In this document: positions 43,889 through 54,644 of the stretch, piece after piece
Layout: every line of letters begins with the position of its first letter
How positions within the stretch are numbered: the stretch's first letter is position 1
Source of the DNA: Streptomyces scopuliridis RB72
Lineage (GTDB): Bacteria > Actinomycetota > Actinomycetes > Streptomycetales > Streptomycetaceae
Assembly: GCF_000718095.1 (NCBI RefSeq)
Contig: NZ_JOEI01000007.1
Location: 62,001 to 126,000 of the forward strand
Reading direction: 5' to 3'
Length of the DNA: 64,000 nt
Made by a program: the position numbers and the translations under genes
Notes under the pieces: generated by a model
What the model was told of the DNA's origin: nothing
Databases searched by the model: none
What the model saw: only the letters and a program-made list of their open reading frames with translations

Positions 43889-44010
43889 CCGGCGGCCTCC
43901 GCCCACGCGATCCCGTCGAGCATGTCCTCTGTATCGGCACTGGTCTCGTGCTCGCTGGGACTGCCTGATCCCGCCTTGCTTGTTGTGCTCTTGTTGCCGG
44001 CGTCCCACAT
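43885..44010 (-). CDS. 41-residue protein translationally coupled to the cupin gene
   Basis: Reads MWDAGNKSTTSKAGSGSP, then an acidic second half ending DMLDGIAWAEAAG. GGGAGG lies 9 nt before ATG and the stop overlaps the cupin start. The Ser/Thr/Gly-rich first half and short amphipathic tail resemble a leader or precursor peptide as much as a structural protein. There is no recognised modification enzyme nearby other than the cupin. It may be a small regulator. Confidence 0.5.
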   Translation of the reverse strand: MWDAGNKSTTSKAGSGSPSEHETSADTEDMLDGIAWAEAAG

Positions 44011-44393
44011 GGTCTTCGTCCTCCCACACCGGTTCGACGCGCCCTCGGGCGCACGAGGGACAGCTCGTCACCCGCTGAACCACCTGGGCCCTGTGCCCCG
44101 CTCCGGCGTGTGCCGGGGCGGGGCCATGGTACGTGCGGAGCGCGTCAACGCAGCGCGTCGATTGCCCGCACGATCAGCGCACGGGCGCCTGCCCCGTACA
44201 CCGCCATACTCCGCAGCGTCTCAAACGCCCTTGTTTACAGAGCGAGGGTGATCGCCGCCATAATCCATGAACCACGCTCCGCGGTCGTCCTGATCACCGG
44301 CGTGCCCCCGGTGCGTACCGGTCCTGGTGACGGCCGGTGTGATCATTGCCGCGTTTGGCGGCGGTGTCCCGCCTCATGTCAGCGATCCCTGGG
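44011..44393. other. Gap without a recognisable intact gene
   Basis: Contains a hairpin (about 44096-44123, CCCCGCTCCGGC/GCCGGGGCGGGG with one mismatch), and on the minus strand (about 44153-44230) a short stretch reading MAVYGAGARALIVRAIDALR-stop that may be the tail of a lost gene. The right part leads to the operator-like repeat at 44394. Confidence 0.4.
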
Positions 44394-44423
44394 GACAGTT
44401 ATCAACCGCGACTGATAACTGTC
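44394..44423. promoter_or_regulatory. Inverted repeat upstream of the nuclease gene
   Basis: GACAGTTATCA and TGATAACTGTC, perfect 11-bp arms, 8-nt spacer, AT-rich. It is 82 bp before the nuclease GTG. It is too AT-rich for a typical terminator of this genome and is better read as an operator. Confidence 0.5.
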
Positions 44424-44505
44424 TGGGCCTGTCTGCTGTGTTCTGAGTAGCGTCCTGTGTTCGTACGCGTGTCGCATTTCTCTCAACGGAAGGACACACG
44501 CTTCA

Positions 44506-47500
44506 GTGTCATCACACAGACAACAAGGCTCACGGAGCCGGGCGCGCATCGCGGGCGGGGCGGCGCTGCTCCTGGTCGCCGAGGCCGCACTCATAGCCGG
44601 GGCCTCGCTGCCGGCCGGCGCGGCGCCCGCGCCGGAACCCGGTACCGCGAAGGCGGTCCAGCCGTCGAAGGCCGACATCCTCGCGTCGGACATCGCCTGG
44701 GCGGCCGAGCACGCGAAGGGCTCGATCGCCTGGGCCCTCACCGAGGCGAAGAAGACCGGCAAGAAGACCGTCGTCACCGACGAGACCACCGAGACGACGT
44801 ACACCGTCGCCAACCCGGACGGCACCCTCACCAGCGAACTGACCGCCGGCCCCGAACGGGTCTGGAAGAACGGCGCGTGGAGGAAGGCCGACGCCACCCT
44901 CACCGAAGCCGCCGACGGCAGCGTCACCGCGAAGGCGCACCCGGGCGGCCTGCGCCTGGGCGGTAAGAGCGGCACCCCGGCGAAGTCGCTGCGCGCCGCG
45001 CAGAACGACACCGCACGTGACCTCGTCACCCTGGGCACGGGCGACGAGCAGGTGACGTTGAAGTGGAAGGGTGGTCTGCCCAAGCCCGTTCTGGACGGCA
45101 CCACCGCGACGTACAAGAACGCCGTGCCCGGTGCCGACGTGATCGTCGAGGCCACCCGTACTGGCTTCGAGCAGTTCGTGGAGATCAACGAGCGGCCCAC
45201 CGGCGCCTACTCCTACACCCTCCCCGTCGAGGCCAAGGGCCTGAAGGCGAAGGCGAACAGGGACGGCTCGGTCACCTTCACCGACGCCAGGACCGGCGCC
45301 GAGCGCGCCACCATGCCCGCCCCGGTGATGTGGGACGCCGCCGTCGACACACGCTCCGGCGAGCACACGAACCGCGCCCGCGTCGGCATGGAGGTCGTCG
45401 ACAAGGGAGCCGGCAAGGTCGACCTGGTCGTCACCCCGTCGGAGGCGTTCCTCTCCGACCCGGACACAAAGTTCCCGGTCACCGTCGACCCGTCCACCTC
45501 CGCACTGGCGAACACCTTCGACACCTACGTGCAGCAGGGCGAGACCGTCGACTGGTCGAGCGACGTCGAACTCGACCTCGGCAACCCCGGCACCAAGAAC
45601 CCCGACGGCACCCCGCGCAGCGCACGCTCCTTCATCACCTGGAACACCACCCCGATCCAGGACGCGCTGATCGTCGACACCAACCTGTCGCTGTGGAACT
45701 TCCACTCCGGCAACACCGACTGCACCGCTCAGAAGTGGACCGTCTGGGACACCAGCGCGGCATCCACCTCGTCCCGGTGGACGAACCAGCCCACCTGGAA
45801 CCAGGAGTACCACTCCTCCACCGAAACCAAGGGCTCCCCGGACTGCGCCGCCCAGCCCGACGGCTGGATCAACGCCGACGTCGACGCCCTCGTCCAGTCC
45901 TGGGCGTCCGCGAAGGCCACCCGCGGCCATATGGGCCTGCGCGCCACCACCGACGACATCAGGGCGTGGAAGCGCGTCAACTCCGCGAACAACACGGCCA
46001 ATCAGCCCAAGCTGTCCGTCACCTACAACTACCGTCCCTCGGACGGCACGGACCGGCAGGCCGGCGCGCCGTTCAAGTCGTACGCGGGCGTGTGGGCGGT
46101 CAACACCACGACCCCGACCCTCCGTGACACCTTCACCGACGCCGATGGCGACACCGTCAACGGCACCTTCCAGGTCTACGACGCCGCCACCGACACCCCC
46201 ATCACCACCCCGGCGGGCGAGGGCCTGATCGTGTCGGGCTTCGTCGCCGCGGGCAAGCCGGCCTCCGTCACCGTCCCGGCCGGACAGCTCAAGGACGGCA
46301 AGACCTACAAGTTCCGCACCAACGCCTACGACGGCACTCACTACAACCTCAACTGGTCCCCCTGGACCCAGTTCGTCGTCGACACCACCGCACCCGGCGA
46401 GCCGCAGAGCGTCAGCTCACAGACCTACCCGGAGGACTGGGGCGGTGGCTCGGGCGTCGCGGGCACCTTCGACGTCACCACCGGCGCCCCGGACGCCAAC
46501 GAGGTCCAGTACCGCCTCGACCCGTACGAGGACGACGCCGCCGACCACGGCTGGCAGTCGACGCGCACCACCACCGGAACGGCGAGGGCCGCGGCTCCGG
46601 ATGCCACGTACACCCTGACCCCGGCGGCGGACGGCAACCACATCGCGCAGACCCGCACAGTCGACCGGGCGGGCAACGTCGGCCCGATCAAGGACTACGG
46701 GTTCACCTCCGGAACCCGGGACTACAACCGCGCGCAGAAGATCGACATCGCGATCCCGAACCTGGATCCCAACGCCGCACCGCCGGTCCTGACCGACACA
46801 CCGCAGGCGCCGCCGAAGCCCGACGGCTCAGATTCCGGCTGGAAGGGCTGGGAGCCCCGTACCTTCTCCAAGGGCGGCACGGAGATCACCGTCACGCCCA
46901 AGATGGAACGGTCCCTGGAGGGCACCCGTAAGGCGGCCCAGGCCCTGCGCACCAGGGCGCCGTCCTACCCCGACCCGATCATCAAGGGCGCATGGTGCCA
47001 GCCGTCGCTGTACGGCGAGGCGCAGAAGTCGCTGATCACCCGTAACGAGGCGTGCCTGTTCTACGACGTGGGCTACCGGGTGACCTACATCTACCAGGGG
47101 CTCCCGGTCGCTACCTACCGCGCCTCCTTCGAGTTCGCCTTCCAGGTCACCACCGACCCGAAGACGTCGGAGATCAAGACCTGGATCCAGATCAACCCGA
47201 CCTACAGCAACTTCCCGCCGGACGACCGGGCCGTGCTGCTCGGTGACGGCGGGGAGGACGCCTTCATCGACTCCATGTGCTTCAGCGACGGTTGCGAAGG
47301 CGGAGCGGGAGCGAAGAACTTCGACTTCTACAACGACCTGAGCTGGCAGGGCGGCGGTGAGTACGACCCGACGGACAGCCACATGGCCACCGGCACCGCC
47401 GACCACAAGTGGAACGGCAGCGTCAACAACGCCGGGGGTACGCGCGACGTCGATCTGTCGAAGGAACTCCCGGTCTGGTTCGTGGGCCACTTCGTCACCG

Positions 47501-48306
47501 AGTCGGGCCCGCCGGACGGCAAGGGCGACAAGGAACTGGACACCGGACCATGGCGTTCCCCCGGCATCGATGTGCGGTGCGACAAGGTCACGGCGAACGG
47601 TGCGGATGCCGGTTGCGTACTGCCGCAGTACCTGCCCGAGTACAAGTTCAACACCGCCAAGTACCCGTCGGCGGCCGCGCATGCCTGGCTGATCCAGAAC
47701 AAGTCGACGGTCAAGGGAAGCGGCAAGGACCGCTCCGACCCGCTGCAGTACCTCGCGAGGAAGGAGCGCAACGAGTGGTCGTACGAGCGGAAGGACAACC
47801 GTGACAAGGTGATGTGCCCCAAGTCGCGCTCCAAGCGGACCGACGGCTGGGTGCCGGACAAGCCGTTCCTCAAACACCCGTGGACGGCTCTGCACCCGGA
47901 GATCACCGAAGGGGCCGCCGAGGCGGTGTCCTGCGACGAGTTCCCGTTCTCCTCCACCTACCAGTCACCGGGAGTTCCGGCGGCGAACGACGGACAGAAC
48001 CCGGCCGGTCCGAACGGCGGCGGCGAGTGCATCCAGACCGTCGCGGCCAAGACGGACGACGGCAGCGAACACCTTCTGGACGACACTCGGTACGACGCGC
48101 CGACGTTCAAAGAGAACTGCGGCCGGTCGTCCATGTCCCTGAAGGTCAACTCCGGTTCGATGAATCTGGACAACTTCTACGAAGGGTTCCTGAAGAAGTT
48201 CCGGATGATCGACAAGGACGGGTACACCCTCGACCCGGGCAATGCCTGGTTCAAGGGCTGCGACACCACCAAGGCTGACCTCGTCTGCACGATGGCCAAG
48301 CCCTGA
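44506..48306 (+). CDS. Large secreted protein with DNRLRE-type repeats and a C-terminal NucA/NucB nuclease domain
   Basis: A 1266-residue exported protein. Signal peptide of about 38 residues (RIAGGAALLLVAEAALIAGA, cleavage near GAA/AP). The next 450 residues resemble the DNRLRE shell proteins found as N-terminal parts of actinobacterial Rhs/wall-associated toxins. Ig-like segments (about 510-760) follow. The C-terminal 200 residues are a NucA/NucB-type DNase: AVSCDEFPFSSTYQSPG, with Cys1143-Asp-Glu, matches the CDEYPFAS active-site motif, with flanking cysteines. GTG start after GGAAGGA. An SMI1/KNR4 gene faces it, as an immunity partner would. No Rhs repeats are present. Confidence 0.8.
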   Translation: MSSHRQQGSRSRARIAGGAALLLVAEAALIAGASLPAGAAPAPEPGTAKAVQPSKADILASDIAWAAEHAKGSIAWALTEAKKTGKKTVVTDETTETTYTVANPDGTLTSELTAGPERVWKNGAWRKADATLTEAADGSVTAKAHPGGLRLGGKSGTPAKSLRAAQNDTARDLVTLGTGDEQVTLKWKGGLPKPVLDGTTATYKNAVPGADVIVEATRTGFEQFVEINERPTGAYSYTLPVEAKGLKAKANRDGSVTFTDARTGAERATMPAPVMWDAAVDTRSGEHTNRARVGMEVVDKGAGKVDLVVTPSEAFLSDPDTKFPVTVDPSTSALANTFDTYVQQGETVDWSSDVELDLGNPGTKNPDGTPRSARSFITWNTTPIQDALIVDTNLSLWNFHSGNTDCTAQKWTVWDTSAASTSSRWTNQPTWNQEYHSSTETKGSPDCAAQPDGWINADVDALVQSWASAKATRGHMGLRATTDDIRAWKRVNSANNTANQPKLSVTYNYRPSDGTDRQAGAPFKSYAGVWAVNTTTPTLRDTFTDADGDTVNGTFQVYDAATDTPITTPAGEGLIVSGFVAAGKPASVTVPAGQLKDGKTYKFRTNAYDGTHYNLNWSPWTQFVVDTTAPGEPQSVSSQTYPEDWGGGSGVAGTFDVTTGAPDANEVQYRLDPYEDDAADHGWQSTRTTTGTARAAAPDATYTLTPAADGNHIAQTRTVDRAGNVGPIKDYGFTSGTRDYNRAQKIDIAIPNLDPNAAPPVLTDTPQAPPKPDGSDSGWKGWEPRTFSKGGTEITVTPKMERSLEGTRKAAQALRTRAPSYPDPIIKGAWCQPSLYGEAQKSLITRNEACLFYDVGYRVTYIYQGLPVATYRASFEFAFQVTTDPKTSEIKTWIQINPTYSNFPPDDRAVLLGDGGEDAFIDSMCFSDGCEGGAGAKNFDFYNDLSWQGGGEYDPTDSHMATGTADHKWNGSVNNAGGTRDVDLSKELPVWFVGHFVTESGPPDGKGDKELDTGPWRSPGIDVRCDKVTANGADAGCVLPQYLPEYKFNTAKYPSAAAHAWLIQNKSTVKGSGKDRSDPLQYLARKERNEWSYERKDNRDKVMCPKSRSKRTDGWVPDKPFLKHPWTALHPEITEGAAEAVSCDEFPFSSTYQSPGVPAANDGQNPAGPNGGGECIQTVAAKTDDGSEHLLDDTRYDAPTFKENCGRSSMSLKVNSGSMNLDNFYEGFLKKFRMIDKDGYTLDPGNAWFKGCDTTKADLVCTMAKP

Positions 48307-48312
48307 GTACCA

Positions 48313-48352
48313 GGCCGGTCGGCACCGGACCCCGGCCCGGTGCCGGCCGGCC
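48313..48352. terminator. Bidirectional terminator between nuclease and SUKH genes
   Basis: GGCCGGTCGGCACCGG and CCGGTGCCGGCCGGCC, 16-bp stem with one mismatch, loop of 8 nt, in the short gap between convergent genes. Confidence 0.75.
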
Positions 48353-48356
48353 GCGT

Positions 48357-48986
48357 TCAGTGAAGTGGCACCCAGTCGTCGGCGGCCCGCGTGAGCCACG
48401 AACTCTCCGGGTCGTCCCAGATCAGGCAGCCGTAGACGATGCCCGGCACCTCCGACGAGCCCATCAGATCAGCGGGCCCCGCGGTCAGGGTGCGGTGAAC
48501 GGCCGTCAGGTAGGCGGCGATGGACGGGTAGCGCGGAGCGTCGATCCCCTCGGGGAGTTCCCAGGAGCCGACGCCGTCGGGGCCCGCGTAGTGGCCGGAC
48601 TCGGGCCCGGCTTCGTCCCGGGTGAGCCAGGGAACGACCGCCGCGCCCCACCCGTGGTCGCCGCCGAGAAACACCGCGGACATCGCCTGCCCCGGAGTGA
48701 GGACGACTCCGCCCGGGAGGAAGGCCCCCGAGGCGACCTCCTCCTGCTCGTCGCCTTCGATCTCCTGGTGCTCCACCCCACCGCAGAGCCGCCACAGCGC
48801 CGTCAACTCGGCAGGCAGTCCGTACCCGAGGCGTTGCCTCAACTGACCGTCCGCCGCGGCGATGTCCTCCTCCGGCACCGGCGGCAGCAGGGAGGCGTAC
48901 GACGTGGGCGCGTGCTCCGCCAACCAACGGGTGAGAGCGTCCCACGCCTCGGCGAGGGCTTCGTCCTCAGGGCTTCGAATCGGCAT
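48357..48986 (-). CDS. SMI1/KNR4 (SUKH-superfamily) protein, probable immunity protein
   Basis: A 209-residue soluble protein: PPVPEEDIAAADGQLRQRLG followed by GLPAELTALWRLCGGVEHQE is the start of the SMI1/KNR4 fold (P-x-x-x-x-L...L-P-x-x-[YL]xxLW), and VPWLTRDEAGPESGHYAGPD continues it. SUKH proteins neutralise nuclease and other polymorphic toxins by direct binding. It faces the NucA/NucB-domain gene, separated only by a terminator. ATG chosen at MPIRSPEDE; an upstream extension is less likely. Confidence 0.82.
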   Translation of the reverse strand: MPIRSPEDEALAEAWDALTRWLAEHAPTSYASLLPPVPEEDIAAADGQLRQRLGYGLPAELTALWRLCGGVEHQEIEGDEQEEVASGAFLPGGVVLTPGQAMSAVFLGGDHGWGAAVVPWLTRDEAGPESGHYAGPDGVGSWELPEGIDAPRYPSIAAYLTAVHRTLTAGPADLMGSSEVPGIVYGCLIWDDPESSWLTRAADDWVPLH

Positions 48987-49028
48987 TCGCCCACCGTAGC
49001 AACGGATGAGAACGTGCTGCCCAACACA

Positions 49029-49062
49029 CCCGCCCCGCACCCTCGTTCGGGCGCGGGGCGGG
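49029..49062. terminator. Stem-loop past the MFS relic
   Basis: CCCGCCCCGC/GCGGGGCGGG, 10-bp perfect stem with a 14-nt loop, between the MFS relic stop and the SUKH gene start region. Confidence 0.55.
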
Positions 49063-49082
49063 CGTGCCCGGTGGCATCCGCG

Positions 49083-49469
49083 TCAGGACCGGCCCGCCAC
49101 CAGCAGGTCCGCCTTGTCGGCCTCCTCCGCCGCCGCCCGCTCGCGCGGACCCCAGGTCTCCCGCGTCGTCGGCACACCCAGCAGTCCCACCAGACCGATG
49201 ACCACGTAGAACCCGGCCGGGCCCGCCCAGTCGAACGTCTCCGCCAGCAGCACCGCCAGGAACGGCGCGAACCCGGCCACGGACGCCGCGATCTGGTAGC
49301 CCAACGAGGCACCTGACGTACGGGTGTTGGTCTTGAACAGCTCCGCGAACCACGCCACCTGCGTACCGGTCAGCGCCGCGCGGATGACACCGATCGCGAC
49401 CAGGCAGATCAGCTACGGCAGCTGTAGATAGGTCTGCCGGCGCTCGTCGCTGCTGGTCAGCGGCTTGAA
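49083..49469 (-). pseudogene. MFS transporter, C-terminal relic with in-frame stop
   Basis: ICLVAIGVIRAALTGTQVAW, ELFKTNTRTSGASLGYQIAA and FLAVLLAETFDWAGPAGFYV are the last two or three helices of a metabolite/H+ symporter-type MFS protein (ELFxTxxRxSGASLGYQ is its signature). A TAG stop interrupts the frame at 49415-49413 and the N-terminal 300 residues are missing. A remaining ATG at 49358 could not give a functional transporter. Confidence 0.8.
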
Positions 49470-49657
49470 GAGGTGGTTGCGGGCACGAGGAACGCCGTGA
49501 GCTGACCGGCGTCCCCGACGAACTGTGCCTCGCCACCAAGCCGCAGCTGGCCGAAGACCTGCTCCCCGATGCCGAGGTCACGGCGTACTCGTGCCAGTTC
49601 GCCGACACGCTGACGGCCGAGCCCCTGCGTTCTCGCGTGCTGAACGCCACAAGGTAG
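49469..49657 (+). pseudogene. Unidentified gene relic, 3' end only
   Basis: From just after TGA at 49466-49468 the frame reads EERRELTGVPDELCLATKPQ, then LAEDLLPDAEVTAYSCQFAD, ending at TAG. GC3 is high and it has no start codon. It appears to be the C-terminal end of a lost gene abutting the MFS relic, so a deletion or insertion joint lies near 49465. Downstream to the ppx stop (49658-49736) nothing was seen. Confidence 0.45.
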
Positions 49658-49736
49658 TGCCGACTGCCGGACACAGCTCGGCTCCGGTACCTGCGGAGGT
49701 ACCAGGACTCACTGTGTGTCAGGGCATCACCGCAGG

Positions 49737-50702
49737 TCAGTCGTGCTTTCCGCCTGCGTGAATCTCCTCTGCCACTTCGAAGGCGATGCCGTCCAGGATG
49801 TCGTGTTCGCTGACCACGACCTCCTGGGCGCCGGTCCGTTCCATGATCGCGAGGAGTACCAGGGCGCCCGCGCCGATGACGTCCACCCGGCCCGGGTGCA
49901 TGACGGGGATCGCGGCGCGCTCCGCGTGGGTGGCGTGGAGCAGGCGGGTGGCGATCTCCTGGACCTGGTCGTACGGGATCAGGGAGTGGTGGATCGCGGC
50001 GGAGTCGTACTCGGACAGGCCGAGCGCGATCGCGGCCACCGTGGTCACGGAACCGGCCAGTCCGACCAGGGTGCGGGCCTCGCGCAGCGGGACCGTCTCT
50101 TCCGCCAGGTCGAGGGCCGCCTCGATGTCGGCGCGGATCGCGGCGATCTCCGTATCGGTGGGCGGGTCGCTGATGACGCCGTCCCGTACGAGGTGACGCT
50201 CGGTCAGCCGTACGCAGCCGATGTCCACGGAGCGCGCCGCGCGCACGTGGTCGTCGCCGACGACGAACTCGGTCGAGCCGCCGCCGATGTCCACGACCAG
50301 GTAGCTGTCCCCGTCGACCGGGCCCAGTTCCTTCGTCGCGCCGGTGAAGGAGTACGCCGCCTCCTGGTCGCCGGTGATCACCTCGGGCTCCACGCCCAGG
50401 ATGTCCAGCACCCCGCTGACGAACTCGTCGCGGTTCTCCGCGTCGCGCGAGGCGGAGGTGGCGACGAAGCGGACGCGCTCGGCGCCGTGTTCCTTGATGG
50501 CGGCGGCGTACTCCCGGCAGGCGGCGAAGGTACGTTCCAGCGCCTCGGGGGCGAGCCGGCCCGTCCTGTCCACGCCCTGGCCGAGGCGGACGATCTTCAT
50601 CCGGCGGTCGAGGTCGACCAGTTCACCCGTGTCAGGGTGCGCGTCGGCGACAAGTAGGCGGATCGAGTTCGTACCGCAGTCGATGGCCGCGACCCTGGTC
50701 AT
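49737..50702 (-). CDS. ppx: Ppx/GppA-family exopolyphosphatase
   Basis: A 321-residue enzyme of the ASKHA fold that hydrolyses polyphosphate or pppGpp. Signatures are VAAIDCGTNSIRLLVAD (phosphate-1), YLVVDIGGGSTEFVVG (phosphate-2, catalytic region), and the conserved RDAENRDEF. The short form lacks the C-terminal HD domain, as is usual in actinobacteria. Start overlaps the DUF501 stop (ATGA). Confidence 0.92.
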   Translation of the reverse strand: MTRVAAIDCGTNSIRLLVADAHPDTGELVDLDRRMKIVRLGQGVDRTGRLAPEALERTFAACREYAAAIKEHGAERVRFVATSASRDAENRDEFVSGVLDILGVEPEVITGDQEAAYSFTGATKELGPVDGDSYLVVDIGGGSTEFVVGDDHVRAARSVDIGCVRLTERHLVRDGVISDPPTDTEIAAIRADIEAALDLAEETVPLREARTLVGLAGSVTTVAAIALGLSEYDSAAIHHSLIPYDQVQEIATRLLHATHAERAAIPVMHPGRVDVIGAGALVLLAIMERTGAQEVVVSEHDILDGIAFEVAEEIHAGGKHD

Positions 50703-51250
50703 TCCTTGTCCCCCTCATCACCGGACGGATCGGATACGCACGGCGTCACACACGGGCCCTTGGCCCACCACTCCGGCAGCATCGCGATCGCCTCGTCGCC
50801 CAGCGGGTTCACCCCGGGCCCGGCCGCCAGCGAGTGGCCGACCAGGACGTGCAGGCATTTCACCCGGTCCGGCATGCCGCCGGCGCTCGGGAAGCCCTCC
50901 AGGACCTCGATGGCGTCGCGGCGCGCGAGGTAGTCCTCGTGGGCCGCGCGGTACGCGGCGGCCAGCTCGGGGTCGGCCGCGAGGCGCTCGGTCATCTCCT
51001 TCATGACGCCGTTCGCCTCCAGCGTGCCGATGGCCGAGGCCGCGCGCGGGCAGGTGAGGTAGTACGTCGTCGGGAAGGGGGTGCCGTCGGGGAGCCGCGG
51101 GGCGGTCTCGACCACGTCCGGCTGGCCGCAGGGGCAGCGGTGCGCGATGGCGCGCAGGCCGCGCGGCGGGCGGCCGAGCTGTTCTTTGAATGCCGCGACG
51201 TCCGCGTCGGTGGGTTCCGTGCGTTCGGTCTGCGGAGGGGGCGTGTCCAT
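50699..51250 (-). CDS. DUF501 protein
   Basis: A 183-residue protein of the DUF501 family: LGRPPRGLRAIAHRCPCGQP with the CxC motif, then TTYYLTCPRAASAIGTLEA and GGMPDRVKCLHVLVGHSLA. The family is almost always next to enolase, ftsB-like and ppx genes in actinobacteria, and its role is unknown. Two Cys-x-Cys/His motifs could bind metal. It overlaps ppx by 4 bp. Confidence 0.92.
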   Translation of the reverse strand: MDTPPPQTERTEPTDADVAAFKEQLGRPPRGLRAIAHRCPCGQPDVVETAPRLPDGTPFPTTYYLTCPRAASAIGTLEANGVMKEMTERLAADPELAAAYRAAHEDYLARRDAIEVLEGFPSAGGMPDRVKCLHVLVGHSLAAGPGVNPLGDEAIAMLPEWWAKGPCVTPCVSDPSGDEGDKE

Positions 51251-51270
51251 GCCTGCCTATGTATGTGCGG

Positions 51271-51332
51271 TTCTCGGGTGTTCTGTACTTCTCGGGTGTT
51301 CTGTGCTTCTCGGGTGTTCTGTGGTTCTCGGG
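51271..51332. repeat. 18-bp tandem repeat, 3.4 copies
   Basis: TTCTCGGGTGTTCTGTGC, with single-base differences in the last two positions, in three full copies and a partial fourth, between the DUF501 and ftsB-like genes. The unit encodes a 6-residue period in translation but lies in no gene. It probably varies among strains. Confidence 0.9.
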
Positions 51333-51364
51333 CTGAGTCTCTTGTGTCCGACCGTATATCCGGG

Positions 51365-51838
51365 CTATCTGTCCGGGCGGTCCGCGTTGTCCACGCCGTC
51401 CAGCACGTTCGAGTACCAGGGGCGGCCCGCCGCCCCCCGCTCCTCGCGGCGCTGCTCGCTCACATCCGGGTCGATCACGGTGTAGCCGATCTCCCCCGGC
51501 ATCACGTAGTGCAGATGCTCCCGGGCCAGCCGCTGGATATACGCGTCGTCCTGGAGCCGCGCCTTCTCGTCGCGCAGCTCCTCGACCCGCTGCTTCGCCT
51601 CCCTGGCCAGCCGCTCCTGGTCGGCGATCTCGTTCCGCTGCGACACGTACTGCCGCATCGGATACGCGAGCGCCACCACCAGTGTGCACACGACCAGGGC
51701 GAGGAAGGCGGCCCGGCCGGTGAGCCGGGAGCGGCGGTCCTGCCTGCGGTTCTGCGAGCGGTAGACCCGGGCGGCCGTCTGCTCGCCGATCAGCCGCAGC
51801 CTGGTCGCGGTGGAGAACCGGTCCCGGTTCCCGGCCAT
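51365..51838 (-). CDS. FtsB/DivIC-type septum-formation initiator
   Basis: A 157-residue single-pass membrane protein: a basic cytosolic start, one helix (residues 44-64, AAFLALVVCTLVVALAYPMR), then a coiled coil (IADQERLAREAKQRVEELRD), and YIQRLAREHLHYVMPGEIGY, the FtsB-family landmark. It belongs to the divisome trimer with FtsL and FtsQ. ATG follows GGGGAGG. Confidence 0.92.
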   Translation of the reverse strand: MAGNRDRFSTATRLRLIGEQTAARVYRSQNRRQDRRSRLTGRAAFLALVVCTLVVALAYPMRQYVSQRNEIADQERLAREAKQRVEELRDEKARLQDDAYIQRLAREHLHYVMPGEIGYTVIDPDVSEQRREERGAAGRPWYSNVLDGVDNADRPDR

Positions 51839-51975
51839 GGCTCGCCTCCCCTGTTACGTCCCCTGTTGTACGTACGTCCCCGGACACGGTACGGGACCGC
51901 GACCGGGGACGTACGGACGACGGGCGGAGCCGCCCCTCGCCCTCGTATCCACAGAGTCAGGAGGAACGCATCCTC

Positions 51976-53328
<1,353 letters not shown>

Positions 53329-53436
53329 CTAACCGGCTCGGGGTCGTCGGTCGGCCGGTGCCCGCCACCTAAGACGAAATGAGGCCCGATTCCCCCACCG
53401 GCGGAGCCACCTGCCTGTGGGCGGGCCACAGCCGAA

Positions 53437-53480
53437 ACCCCGGCCCGGCGCGTACGGGGGATTACGCGCCCGGCCGGGGT
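53437..53480 (-). terminator. Terminator downstream of rpf gene 1
   Basis: An 18-bp stem with one mismatch (53437-53454 with 53463-53480), loop of 8 nt, between the resuscitation-promoting factor gene and the enolase gene on the same strand. Confidence 0.75.
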
Positions 53481-53493
53481 GGTCTCGGGTGGG

Positions 53494-54390
<897 letters not shown>

Positions 54391-54644
54391 CCCCGACCGA
54401 CGGCAGGATTCGGCGTGACGGTCGACGGGGCCCGCGGTGCGAGCGGTTCAGACCGTAATCACAGGTCTGCCCGTTGTTCAAAGGAGCACATCAAGGAAAA
54501 ATCGCCCTTACCTCCCCCTGGGGCGACCCCATTTACGCAGGTGGGAGAGGAAACGGCCCAACCGGCGGAGCAAAAGACCCCAGTTGCGGCAAAGAGACCC
54601 TTGTCTCACTTTCGCAGAAGCGGACATAGGACCGCTAACTGCCC
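54391..54644 (-). promoter_or_regulatory. Promoter-proximal non-coding region of rpf gene 1
   Basis: No gene. It contains the inverted repeat CAGACC/GGTCTG (54449-54469, 9-nt spacer) next to TTGAAC on the minus strand, possibly the promoter and operator for the riboswitch transcript. The region nearest the second rpf gene is A/C-rich with no clear terminator. Confidence 0.4.

Noticed and set aside
49083..49358. 91-residue membrane protein as an intact gene
   Set aside because: Coding similarity to MFS continues upstream of its ATG to an in-frame TAG, so it is the tail of a broken transporter.
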